NCBI GenBank assembly: GCA_009103225.1
Contig: RHPI01001517.1
Location: 269,441 to 333,440, forward strand
Reading direction: 5' to 3'
Length of the DNA: 64,000 nucleotides
Source of the DNA: Chlorokybus atmophyticus
Taxonomy: Eukaryota; Streptophyta; Chlorokybophyceae; Chlorokybales; Chlorokybaceae
The position numbers were made by a program, and so were the translations under genes. Numbering within the stretch: position 1 is the first letter of the stretch; each line of letters opens with the position of its first letter. A model generated the notes under the pieces. That model had not been told where the DNA came from. It saw nothing but the letters and a program-made list of their open reading frames with translations, and ran no database searches. Below are positions 23,901 through 34,566 of this stretch, piece by piece.

Positions 23901-26233
23901 TATTGTCTGAACACACCTGTTGTTCCTCACATCCCACAGCTTCACCACTCCATCGGCCGATAGTGAAGCTAGTTGTGACTCGGGTTCGATCACACGTACA
24001 CATAATACCGATGAAGAGTGGCCCGACAGCGAGCCAACACTTCTACCCGTAAAAGGGTTCCATAGTTGGACTGATCGACCCAACCCACACGACGCGATGA
24101 AGTTGTACGCGCGACAGAAGTCGGCGCAATACACGGCTCCACTTGTGGCACTCTTCACACCCCATTTGGACCTTCTTCTCTCTAAATCAGCGAGTCTCAA
24201 GTAGCCATCCAAACCACATGTCAACAAGCTGTTGGAATGTGCCAAGTGGGACACGTGTGTGACCCAGTCTGTGTGGCATTTCCACGCCGGGTTGGGTATC
24301 ATGCCGGGGAGTCTCTTCACACCCACTTCGACTGTGGCCACGTTGTTGGAGTTCATGTTCATGCTGCTGGTGTGTGTGGTGATATTGGTGTTGGGTTGAG
24401 TTGTGTCGGACACTGCGGGTACGCTGTCGTTACCGGCGGGTCCACCCCACGAGTCGGCCAACGAGAAGGTGTGCACACACCCAACATCATCTCCATACAG
24501 CAACAAATCCTTATCCGATAGACGCACGTACGTCCCCGCGGTAGGCACACTATCCAACCCAACAACTCTCGCAAGCAAATCCAATGAGGCTCTCCCCGTG
24601 TCATAGAAAGCCACACTCCTGTCTGCTCCAAAGGCCGCCAAAGGTTGTTCACACATCACAGCCACATCTGTGACCCACGTGCCCGCGCCACGTGGTTGAG
24701 AGCGACCTTCTATCAACGCCCATGACGATGAGGAAGAGGAGGAGAAGGAGGAGGAGGAGGAGGAGGAGGAGGAGGAGGAGTGTGACCAAGATGATGAGGC
24801 GTGTAAGGCACTTTGCCATACACGCACGGAGCCGTCACGCCCCGCTGATACGTATGCGTCGAGGAGTGGGAGAACAGCTATTCTCTCAACTGTGGCGTCT
24901 TCACCCCTTAACCCAACATTGTTGTTGATGTTGTTGCTGTTGTATCTCCGACCGAGATTGAAGCCACTCCCACTCCCAGTCTCTGATGCAGCGGGGATAC
25001 CCCTTGCAAGCAACCTATCCGTGACAGTCGTCTTAACAAACGGCACACTCGTACTCGCCATTGTTGTTGTCGTGGTTGTGCTATTGCCGCTCCCTCCCCC
25101 CTTCTTGTGTCCACCCCCTTTGTTGTTGTGCCCTCCCTTCGACACACCACCACCATTCTCACTCCTCCCCACAATCCTGACGTACTGCGTGGCTTCTCCT
25201 CCCGTCTCATCCGACCTCGCCTGTTGCTCCAGCAGTATATGATTCGTGAACTCATCCCAGTCCACCGTCCCATCGCTGTTGGCATCAATCTTCATGAACA
25301 GATGCGCCAGTTGCACATCATCGGATGATGAGTAGGCATGCCCACCTCCGCCTTGCACACTCCTGAAGGCTTTGAGGAACTCTTCTTGATCTAAAGCACC
25401 GCTGCCGTCTGTATCGGCTTCATCAAAGGCTCGTTTCAAGGCCATGAGGGTGGCTAGGTTGAAACCCTTTGAGAGGGAGGCCTTGCGGGGGGCAGAGGAG
25501 GAGGAGGAGGAGGAGGAGGAGGAGGTAGGGGGTATGGTGGAGGACATGGAGGAGGAGCGAGCGAGGGAGGAGGTCGTGCTTGTTTGGGGTTGCTTGTGGG
25601 GGGAGGAGGTGGTGTTGTTGTCGTCGTGGCGTTTGGGGTCGCCCTCGGCGAGCTGGGGGAGGGAGGGACAGGAGATGTGGGTGGGGGTGGGGGTGCGTGT
25701 GGGTGCGTGTGGGTGCGAGGGGTGGCAACCCTGACTTTGTTCAATGCATATGTAACAAGTGTAATGCTTGTGTGCGATGCAGAGTGTCCACAACAGGTGA
25801 TCTAGCAGAGGTTTCTTTCTTTTTGTCACTGCAGTAGCGTGGGTTGTTGTGGATGTGGATGAGATGGGTTTTGTCGTTGGTGGTGTAGCAGTGGTAGCAG
25901 TAGTACTATCACTGCTGTGTATATGAGGGTGTTTCAATCATTGATGTCCTTGTTGATGTGTTGTTTTCTCGTGCAACAAGCATAGGCAGGCAACGCTATC
26001 ATAAAAGCAAACACATGACTTCAATTACACAGACCAGGACACACGCGCACACTACACGAGCGGCCACTCACGATCATGAGTGAAGATCTCCGGTGTCCCC
26101 TCCTGATAGGTTCCGCTGCCGCTGCCGCAGCGGCGGCCGCCGCCGCTGCCGCCGCCGCCATCGCCGCCGCCCTCTCCCCTTCAAGCTCTCCCTCTATGAG
26201 AATATACCTTTCCCACTCACGTGACACATGCAC
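20902..26233 (-). CDS. EF-hand and WD40-repeat protein
   Basis: Eight exons (26233-26072, 25652-23658, 23420-23067, 22674-22000, 21875-21796, 21726-21678, 21523-21134, 21066-20902) are all phase-consistent and give ~1289 residues. Exon 1 holds a poly-Ala run. Exon 2 starts after a strong pyrimidine-tract acceptor, carries poly-Ser, then two canonical EF-hands (DTDGSGALDQEEF and DANSDGTVDWDEF). A long series of WD repeats follows, for example DGSVRVWQ, DGYLRLADL, RSVQLWNPF, DGVVKLWDVR, DGSVSVWSVES, EGALRLWNF and YDGALLLWKLDG. The tail is acidic and Gln-rich. EF-hand plus tandem WD40 is the layout of WDR49/WDR64-like proteins, often linked to cilia; that link is inference. An alternative start at 25937 would read through what looks like intron. 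Proline- and serine-rich tracts come from GGA/TCC triplet runs. Confidence 0.85.
24727..24780. repeat. GGA/TCC triplet run encoding poly-Ser
   Basis: A nearly perfect GAG/GGA triplet run on the plus strand encodes a serine tract in the EF-hand/WD40 protein. A second run at 25494-25525 encodes another serine tract in the same gene, and a similar one is in exon 1 of the P450. Confidence 0.8.
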
Positions 26234-26293
26234 CCGTTATAAGCAAAACCAACAGGACTTGATTTACTATTGTTATCATTATTCCTGTTGTTG
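26234..26293. promoter_or_regulatory. Very short divergent spacer
   Basis: Only 60 bases separate the start of the EF-hand/WD40 gene (-) from the ATG of the small membrane protein gene (+). If both starts are right, the promoters must overlap each other's 5' exons. Confidence 0.4.
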
Positions 26294-27188
26294 ATGGCGG
26301 CGGCGGGGTCCGGGGTGTCGCCGGCGCTGGTGTCGGCGGTGTCCGTGACGGGGTGTCTGCTGGCCCTGGCGCTGGCAGACTGGGGATTGCTGGCGGGAAG
26401 CGCCGATAGGCCGCGAGCGCTACCTTACGGGTGGCGCATGGCCTGCCTGGTCAGTTATTAAACAGTTTACACCAAGTGTGCATGAGTGGTAGTGTGGAGA
26501 CAGAATAGTCAGTGTGTATTGTTGCTATTGATGCTGTTGTTGTTGTTGTTGTTGTGTGCTTGATTGGTTGTGAACTTCACTCTTGCACGCATAGTGCACT
26601 GATGCCGATGAATGCGACTGTGGCTAACTTGCTTGGACAAATGGCATTGGCACCAGTCAGCCAGCGTCAGCAGCATTGACTGAAGGGGACTGATTACACT
26701 TACAATAGGAAAATTTATGCGGCAATAAAGTTCTGTTGTTGTTACTGCTGAGTTACTTACAAGTTTTGCTCTTTTTGATACACAGCTGGGCCACAGCGCT
26801 GCGTTTTTCGTGTGTCTTGTTGGCTTCATCGGCGCCACCGAAGCACGCCATCCCGCAGCCATGAAACTCTCCCTAATCACTCTCGGTGCGTCCTCTCTCA
26901 ATGACACACACGCTTGTGTGCGCACGCGCAGGCACGCGCGCTCGCAGGTGCATGTACGCATGCACACGCGCGCTCAAGTCTGATCGGTATGCACACATGC
27001 GCGAGGGCATGCATGCGCGCGCATATCCATACGCACACGCACAGGCACACGCACACGCACACGCACTGGTAGTTGGTGTCATGACACGCCTGTGTGCAGG
27101 CGGTAACATGGCCGGCTACCTCCTGCGCGTGTCTCACTCGCTGGTGTACCTCGACTACGAACCCGAGCGCTTCCGCCCCGCCGCATAA
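26294..27188 (+). CDS. Small multi-spanning membrane protein, unidentified
   Basis: Three exons (26294-26449, 26786-26885, 27100-27188) join in frame to give 114 residues. I do not recognise the family. Visible hydrophobic segments are VSAVSVTGCLLALALADWGLL, HSAAFFVCLVGFIGA and a weaker one at MKLSLITLGGNMAGYLL, so two or three membrane helices are likely. The C-terminus is soluble (YLDYEPERFRPAA). There is no clear signal or transit peptide beyond the first helix. All three junctions are GT-AG with matched phase (0, then 1), which supports a real gene. Intron 2 is largely alternating CA/CG. Confidence 0.7.
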
Positions 27189-27267
27189 CAACACTGTACA
27201 TACACTTCCCTCCCGACCCAACACTCTGTACATACAATATATAACACTACTACTACATACCAACACA

Positions 27268-28332
27268 TCATGCATCCAGTCTCTTTCTCCTCTTGCTGCC
27301 TCTATGCAACAATCTCCACGTAAGCTCCGCCAGCCCTTTGGGTTGCAGCCACGCTGGTCTCTTATGCCCAACATCATCTCCCTCTCTATACTCGTAACCC
27401 AACACGGCTTCTCTCATGTGAATTGGTATTGATGTTGGGTCCAGCGCACCCAACAAGCCTCCCACAATACACGCATTGGTATCCGTGTCCCCGCCTTTAA
27501 GTAGAACCATCTTCATGCCTTCATGAAAGGGAGTTTTATGTCTCAAGAGGTAAAATGCCATCCGAAAGGCGTGTTGCACGAAGCCGATATTCACCGTGGC
27601 GTCGATACCGTCCCATTCATCGATATCATCTTCAAGCCAGCCTCTCACCTCTTCGCATGCGTGTTGTTGGGCCCACAAAGAAGCGATATCAACAGCACCG
27701 ATACTGTCACCGGGGTGGTTTATGAGATGGTGCAGCGCGACGGAGTATGTCGCATTGGCATGGAGGCATGTTTCGTTCGGGTGAGAGAGCCGTGCGTCCG
27801 ACATTACGTACTCGGCGACGATATCACAGCTCGCTGCGTGGGCCCAGACCGATATCGGCATGCAGCGCATCAGCGCACCGTTCGCTTTGGACCCAACATT
27901 AACATCACCAACATGTTGGAGCATCTCACCCACACCGTTACTAAACTCCCACCCAAATGCATTGCTCGTCGTCCCGCCGATATCGAACGGTTTCGACAGA
28001 TACCACTCCCGATACCTGGCAGCGATGCCCGCAACAGGGAAGATATCACCCGCCTCGGGGTTGATATCGCTCTCAGCTAATGCGTGTGCGAGGGCGAGTA
28101 AGAGCTCCGTGTCGTCCGTGACTTGGCCTTTTCCAACATTGAATACGCCCCCGCCGGGCATGGACATGGCGTGTGATACTAATGCTGGGGTGAGGTTGTT
28201 GTTGTCGCCACAGAACTCCAGCACGGCACCGGCGGCGTCGCCGACGGCTGCGCCGAGCAAGGCGCCGAAAGAGTGGGTGAAGAGTGAGTCGGATGTTGGG
28301 GTGGGGTGTTGGTCTGACGCTGGTGATGACAT
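27268..28332 (-). CDS. ADP-ribosylglycohydrolase family protein
   Basis: This family removes ADP-ribose from proteins or small molecules using two Mg ions. The gene is a single uninterrupted frame of ~354 residues. Conserved metal-site motifs are all present: GAAVGDAAGAVLE near the start, QVTDDTELLLA, NGALMRCMP in the middle and GGDTDTNACIVGGLLGA near residue 290. The order and spacing fit the DraG/ARH fold. The start at 28332 was chosen because the sequence upstream is low-complexity (CACA/CGCA) and is preceded by an acceptor-like CGCAG, so a 5' intron is possible. The C-terminus ends in basic residues (KRRKRLDA), which could be a nuclear signal. Confidence 0.92.
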   Translation of the reverse strand: MSSPASDQHPTPTSDSLFTHSFGALLGAAVGDAAGAVLEFCGDNNNLTPALVSHAMSMPGGGVFNVGKGQVTDDTELLLALAHALAESDINPEAGDIFPVAGIAARYREWYLSKPFDIGGTTSNAFGWEFSNGVGEMLQHVGDVNVGSKANGALMRCMPISVWAHAASCDIVAEYVMSDARLSHPNETCLHANATYSVALHHLINHPGDSIGAVDIASLWAQQHACEEVRGWLEDDIDEWDGIDATVNIGFVQHAFRMAFYLLRHKTPFHEGMKMVLLKGGDTDTNACIVGGLLGALDPTSIPIHMREAVLGYEYREGDDVGHKRPAWLQPKGLAELTWRLLHRGSKRRKRLDA

Positions 28333-29313
28333 TGCCTTGGTGCCTGCGATGTGCAGGGGAGAGGGGGAGAGGGGGAGGGGGGGAGAGGGTGTGGGTGGGT
28401 GGAGGTGTGCGTGCGCGTGTGCGTGTGCGTGTCCGCGTGCGCGTGTGCGTGCGTGTGGGTGGGTTTGCCTGGATGCACGCGTGCGTGCGCATGTGCATGT
28501 GCAGGTGTGCATGCTTGAGCGAGTGTGTACTGACTGCTTGACTGTCAGCGAGTCAGCCTGCGACTGTGGCGAAACATAGATATCCACGCACGCTTGCTGT
28601 GCGACTCGAAGTGCTCTGTGTGCGTGTCAAACAACCCAGACAGCGCAGGCGGACCTTACTGTGACATCCCTCATACACCATCCAAAACCGCATCATCTGC
28701 ATCAAACAGCACCAACGCACCAACAAACACACACAATCTCCCCGACACCCTCCGCTCTGATCACCCACCTTTTCCAGCGGTACTGGCAGCAGCCGCTTCC
28801 TGCGTGCCATCCATCCAGCCTTAGGGAACACGCCGCCCACCGACCAAGTCAACCCAACGACCATCAACTACGCGTACCACACCCACCCAACGCCGCCACC
28901 GCCGACGATGCAGATTAGCATGTGACAATTGGGTTGTCACAGAACAGTGCGCAATGTGACTGTTTCCGCCAAAACATGCTCATAACCGGCTACCCAACCG
29001 GCGAAAGAGCATAACCCTAACCCTAACCCTACTGGCGAACTAACCCGACCAGGCGGCGGCGGCGAACGACGAGGAGGCGGCGGCGGAGTAGAAGGAAGAG
29101 AAGGCCGTCACGGTGGAGGATCAGGCGAATCCAACGGCCAGACTGGGAACTCACCGACGCTTGCACGAAGAAGAGGACGGATTCTGTCTCTCCCCAGACC
29201 GTTGGTTCGCCGCCACTGCTGCTGGCTGCGTGGTCTGGCCTGGTCGACCACAGGCGTGAGGTAGGTAGTAGCTAGGCGGGAGGTGAGGGGGACCCCACGC
29301 GCACAGGCGCAGT
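28333..29313. other. Divergent promoter region between ADP-ribosylglycohydrolase and U2B''
   Basis: Left of ~28550 is a low-complexity GTGCGT/GGGGGAGAG stretch, possibly a 5' intron of the hydrolase gene. A telo-box cluster lies at 29013-29031 and a GGCGGC-rich leader at 29050-29100. No independent gene is supported, although a short minus-strand frame near 28784-28867 ends at a donor-like site. Confidence 0.45.
29013..29031 (+). promoter_or_regulatory. Tandem telo-boxes / short telomere-like tract
   Basis: Three consecutive AACCCT units lie in the divergent promoter region, ~283 bp upstream of the U2B'' start. This may act as a clustered telo-box or be a tiny interstitial telomere repeat. 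Telo-boxes near two other genes here favour the first reading. Confidence 0.5.
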
Positions 29314-30381
29314 ATGGCGGACGTGGCGCCGAGCCCGACGGTGTACGTGAACAACCTGAACGAGAGGGTGAAGAAGGAGGAGCTGAAGAAGTCGCTGTAC
29401 GCTGTGTTCTCGCAGTTCGGGAAGATATTGGACATTGTGGCTTTGCGCACATTGAAGCTGCGTGGACAGGCGTGGGTCGTATTCGACGATGTCGCCTCAG
29501 CCACAAACGCCCTACGACAAATGCAGGCAAATACTTCACACAACCAACACGCACAATGGCACACTTTTGCGCTCTCTCTCGCTCTTTCGCAATATATATT
29601 TTGTGCTGTATTGTCGGCCACAGCAACAGCGCTCACATGCACGCCATGCGCGTTATTACTGCACACATTACCAGTACATGCTCTCGCTTTATGGAGATAA
29701 AACGACGGAGTCCTTACGTGCGTGCGCATGCATCTTTTAATAGTATTCTCTATGTCTGCAGGGTTTTCCGTTCTACGATAAGCCGTTGAGGATTGCGTAT
29801 GCGAAGACCAAGTCTGACGCCATCTCCAAGAAAGAGGGCACATTCGTCGAGCGGGAAAAGAAGAAACCCGCCGCCAAAAAAGCAGGTGAGTGTGTCGTTA
29901 ACAGGTTTCATGATGATGATGATGGTGATGATGATGATAGTGGCGGTGGCAGTGGCACACTACATGGGCAGCAGTGTTCCATATGCGTGCGGTCGTGCAT
30001 GAGATGCAGTGACATGCATCACGCTTGTTTTTGTTGCTACTTGCAGCTAAGAAGCCGCCCGCTGCACCAGCCCAGAGCAAACCCGCCGCTCAGGTCAGTG
30101 CTCACGCATGACACATACAAACACATACTGCCAAAGCCAACGCCAAAGCACGCATGTGTGTAGCATACATGTCTCATGGATTGAACGATGGATAATGCGT
30201 GTAGGCCCCTGCGGTGCCGTACGGCATGGTGGCTCCCCCCGCACGGCCGTCTGCGCCTGAGGGTCCCGCCCCGCCCAACAACATCCTTTTTGTACAAAAC
30301 CTCCCCACGCAGACCAACGACATGATGCTCTCCATGCTCTTCCAACAGTACGTCGTTGTCGTCATTGTCGTCGTCGTCGTC

Positions 30382-30473
<92 letters not shown>

Positions 30474-30654
30474 GTGAAACCAATCCTACGGCAGGTTCCC
30501 TGGTTTCAAGGAGGTGCGTATGGTACCGCAGAAGCCCGGCATCGCGTTTGTGGAGTTCGAAAACGAGATGCAGGCCAGCGTCGCCATGTCGGGACTCCAG
30601 CAGTTCAAAATCACACCCACGAACCCCATGCAAATCACATACGCCAAAAAGTAG
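29314..30654 (+). CDS. U2B'': U2 snRNP B'' / U1A-family splicing protein
   Basis: This protein binds U2 snRNA stem-loop IV with U2A'. Five exons (29314-29526, 29762-29885, 30047-30093, 30205-30347, 30495-30654) join in frame to give 228 residues, very close to plant U2B''. RRM1 has [40 protein letters not shown] and [15 protein letters not shown]. The DIVAL...[10 protein letters not shown] version points to U2B'' rather than U1A. A Lys/Pro/Ala linker follows. RRM2 has [31 protein letters not shown] and a C-terminal QITYAKK. Intron 1 begins with GC instead of GT (CAG|GCAAAT), and no GT donor nearby would keep the frame. Intron 4 is mostly a hexanucleotide repeat. Confidence 0.95.
30382..30474. 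repeat. (GTTGCT)n hexanucleotide repeat inside U2B'' intron 4
   Basis: About fifteen perfect tandem GTTGCT units occupy most of a 147-bp intron, directly after a short GTC run and before the acceptor. The repeat has no stops in some frames, giving misleading long Leu, Val/Ala or Ser/Asn reading frames. Confidence 0.95.
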
Positions 30655-31582
30655 TTTTGTATTGCACGCACAACCTTGCAATGCTCATTGCTCGCTTGCA
30701 CACATCTGCACTATCCAGTGTGCCGCTCGGATTGGCCTGGCCTGCACACGTTGATGTGGGTTGCTGTTGCGGAGGCGTCGTATATTATGCTAATGCAGTA
30801 CCATGTATTTCTGTACCGTAGCAGCCAGTATGTGTTCAACAATTGCACACTGTACAGTGGTGTATTCATTGAATGCAGTGCAACGCCGCTGTCGTGATAC
30901 TGCATAGCAATGTAAGCAGTATTGTATGGAAACAGGCGACCGTGCAGCTTGGACTTGGGGCAAGGAAGCATAGTCCAGCATCTAGGTACTAAGGTATCAG
31001 GTGATCAAGTGCGCGTAATACGCGGTTATGATAATAAGCGTTGTCATTGTACCTCCAGCAACACAGAAGCATCTGCTGAGGCATGCACAGCGCCCATATT
31101 GAGATGATTACATGCATGTTTACCAACCGCTTGAGATGCGTGCATGTAGATGGATGGCAACTCATGCCCAGAGCATTAGGGAATTCCACAAAATACACTA
31201 CTCATAGTTTATGGAAGAATCGAGGGGCCACGAAGCAAGACTTGGACACAGCAGAGCAAAAAGCATTGAACAACTCAAGCAGAATCAACCACAACACAAC
31301 CAAGCTAAGCAACAACCAGGTATAGTATGCATGTAGCTAAAGTATGCATGCAAATCCCAGCTCTGCCGCATGACGCTCACTAACTCAGTATGAAGGGCCC
31401 CATACTATCAGTACACTCGCAATACACTGGCACACTAGGATACACAGCAGTTGCCAGTCCCCTACCTGTTGATTGCACGAGTTGTGCAACTAGACAAGTG
31501 ACAGTCACTATCTACCCAAGGCAAGTTCCACTTGTCAAGCTACGCGCATACTCGCTATAGGTTGTTGTGTCCCGCACTGGCG
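30655..31582. other. Intergenic region between U2B'' and PC-esterase gene
   Basis: Convergent 3' flanks. No exon with domain or splice support was found. Confidence 0.5.
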
Positions 31583-33012
31583 CTAGCACATCAGGTCCGC
31601 CAGCTCATGCAGCATCCCCCCGATGGTCCTGCCGTTGTAGTGTCGCATGTCCCCGATCAGGTGGTCGGCCGCCAGGCTCATGCCGTACATGTCCACCACG
31701 GGGATGCCGTGCTCACGGAACTTGTAGAGCGCGAAGGACTCGAAGAGAAGGATGCGCTGGTTTGTCGTGAAAGCCAAACGCTCCTGAGAGACACACACAC
31801 ACACAGGCAAAGAGCTCAATGTGGGCTACTCACACACCTTGTCCAAATCTCAGCAAGTGGTAGTCGGAACTGGGCTGGGTCAACCATGTGTGGCGTGTGT
31901 GCGCGCGTGCGTGTGTGCGTATTTGTGCCTGTGGCCGTGCGAGCACGCTTGCTGTATGCGTGTGCATGCGTGTCCATGTACGCGTGTGTGTGCGTACTGC
32001 ATACAACCCGAGGCCATTGTACAGCTCCTCATGCAGTGCGAGCGTGGATCGCCACACCACCCGCGCGGGCACTCTCGTCTTAACGGCCTCCGCGAGCTGC
32101 TTGATGAAGTCTGTCCACTGATCGAACGTGAGCGTGCGCACGTGGTGTAACCCAACATTGAGCACGATGGTGTCGATATCGCGCGACGCGGCTTTGAACA
32201 ACCCTGTGAGAAGCCACTCGACGTTGGCCGTCGCGTTGAAGCGCTCCTGCGCGTTGTCAAACTCGAAACGCCGCACCTGTGTATGACAGTTTGTGGCTGT
32301 TGAACGTGTGCACTGTGCGTATAAACATGTCGCATACACGTGTATATCTGTTTCTCTCTCTCTCTCATACAGACATGTGCCTGTGCATGCGTCTGCGTGA
32401 ATGTGTACACATATGCGGTTGTCCTTGTACACGCCACGTGTATACATGCCTGGATATGTGCGTGTCCATAGGTGTATATGCGCGTGTGTGTGCATCACAG
32501 ACTATACATGTGTTCATAATACGTAGTGTAATGTAATGCGAGAGTGATTGGGGGAGCGGGGAGCATGCATATTTGTGTGCGTGCATGAGTGCGCGTGCGT
32601 GTGCCATGCGCCTCACCTTGTACCATTCGAAGCCAACATTCACGCGCGCCCAGTCTTTTGAACTCGTGCCATCGGGCAAACACCGTGCAAAAGCGCTCTC
32701 GACTTGCTTGAACACCGACCCGTCACTCACGGACGCTGCATCATACCCACCAATCTCTGTCCAAAACTGCCGCAGCAGATTGGCAAACTGGTACTGTGCA
32801 TCAGCAGAAACACAACAATTAGTCACATGACAAAAACAAAAACAACAACAACATTGGCTAAAGTGTGCTTACTGTCACGGAGTCGCCAACGAAGAGGAGC
32901 GTGCCGGCCGCGTGCAGCTTGAGGGTGGGTTCATCACACAACTTGCAATAGGGTTGGTAGCGCTCAAGACTATCGCTCTCACTCCTCACCCACTGCATGA
33001 AACAAGGATAGG

Positions 33013-33045
<33 letters not shown>

Positions 33046-34566
33046 CATAGCAACTTGCACTCACGCATCGCACCTGTCCGTGGCTGATGAAGTAGCGGTC
33101 GGGTTGGGTTGCCTCCTCGGGCGGGCCTTCGCACACGCACGTTGTCGCCTCTTTACACGTTGTTGATGTTGTGTCGCGGGAGACAAAAGTGGCACGCCCT
33201 TGCAGAAGGCCCGTGTGACCCAAATGCCGCACCTCCGCCTACGCACGTTGTTGTTGGCGTTGTTGGTGGTGGTAGTGTGGGATTGGATGAGTACCTGGCT
33301 GACAAGGTCGTACTGCAGTTCGCACTCGTGGAACTCCGCCGTCAGGTACGGGTGACCCGCTTTCTCATACGCCGCGCGATCCCACCCACCTATGTACGAC
33401 ACAATTCGTACACGCAATCCCCACGCACACGTCACGCACACGCACACGCTGCGTGAGAGTACCACTCCTACCTGTGAACCATATGGGCGGAGGGTCCACA
33501 TATCCATAGCACAGACTGTACTCCAGTCTGGCGGTGACGTTGTAGTTGCCAGCCTCCCGCACCAACACGTCCACAATGTAACTCCCGTCACCCGCATCAA
33601 TCACCGTCGTGCCCACCTGCACGCCGCCCTCGCCGCGCAGAGAGACGTGCCAGGTGTCGCCGCCGCGGGTGCGGAGAGTGCCGTTGAGGTCCGCGCTGAG
33701 GAGGGTGAAACGAGACCACGCGCCGGCGAGGAGGGGTGTCGTCAACACCAGACGGGATGTGGACACGTGCGTGCGCTGAGACTCGAAGTCCGGCGTGCTC
33801 AACTGCGTGCACGTGGGTGGGTGGATGCGTGTGCGTGCGCGCGTGTGCGCGCGCGCGTGCGTGTATATACATGCGCGTGTGCACGGGCGTGTGAAGCCCC
33901 TTTGCATTGCATGAGACTTCCATCTCAACCCACCTGTTGTGCTTGCGGTCTGAACGCCGTGTCTGGGCACACCGCCCTCATCTGCTGCCACGTCATGGGG
34001 GTGGGCGGCTTCCCCGGGCACCACTCGCACACGCTGCTGTCGCCAGCGGGGACACCACTCGCGCTCGCACTTGCAGGCGACGGCTGCACCGAGACAGGGG
34101 GAGGAGGAGGTAGTGAAGGAGGAGGAGGAAGAGGAGGTGATGGAGAAGGTGGGTGTGGAGGTGGAGCAGGTGGGTGTGGGTTAGGTGGCGGAGGAGTGAG
34201 CTGCATTGGACTTGGAGGACCAGGAGGAGGAGGACCACGACCAGGACCAGGAGTGTGTTCAATTCTCTGCAGCAGCAGGGCTTTGAGCTCGGCGGACATG
34301 TCGTTGCCATAGATGGCGGCGTCACCCGCCGCCATGTCACTGATGTCCTCCTGGCCGTCGTCCATGTCGTGACGGACCTGGCGGACGTCCCGCAGCTCGG
34401 CGTAGAGCATCAGCGCGGCGACCAGCAGCACCACCGCCGCGTAGGATGATGCAGAGGAGAGGGAGGCCATTGCGGTCCGCCACTCTGCCGCCGCCGCCGC
34501 AACGACGACAACGACGACGACGGCGACGGCGACCAAGCCGAGCAGGAGCCACGTTTGGCGGGACAC
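31583..34566 (-). CDS. Membrane-anchored PC-esterase / NXPE-like protein
   Basis: PC-esterase domain proteins are GDSL-type acyl-esterases or acetyltransferases acting on glycans in the secretory pathway. Eight exons (34566-33934, 33802-33472, 33389-33295, 33238-33074, 32992-32873, 32793-32617, 32276-31998, 31783-31583) are all in phase and give 666 residues. The N-terminus has two hydrophobic stretches (LLLGLVAVAVVVVVVVAAAA and YAAVVLLVAALMLYA), so it is a type II or hairpin anchor. A long Pro-rich stalk (PPPP/SPSP blocks) follows, like algal hydroxyproline-rich proteins. Exon 2 resembles a filamin/Ig-like domain (GDGSYIVDVLVREAGNYNV). The catalytic block I is LLFVGDSVT at the end of exon 5. 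LNVGLHH gives a further block, and DHLIGDMRHYNG supplies the Asp-His pair. The substrate is unknown. Confidence 0.85.
33015..33044. repeat. (TG)n microsatellite in PC-esterase intron
   Basis: A pure dinucleotide run of about 15 TG units lies in the intron between exons 4 and 5 of the PC-esterase gene. Confidence 0.95.

Noticed and set aside
22062-25937. A single ~1291-residue open frame on the minus strand
   Set aside because: It reads through at least three introns (CACA/CGCA-rich low complexity) and shifts out of the WD40 frame at its end. The spliced model fits domain and phase better.
26076-26294. Plus-strand poly-Ala open frame
   Set aside because: The poly-Ala comes from GCC/GGC triplets readable on both strands. 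The minus strand has a phase-0 splice into the WD40 gene, and the plus frame has none.
29013-29031. Chromosome end or telomere
   Set aside because: Only three repeat units, with normal genes on both sides.
30356-30681. Long Leu-, Val/Ala- and Ser/Asn-repeat open frames around the U2B'' gene
   Set aside because: They arise from the GTTGCT repeat inside an intron and from exon 5 antisense.
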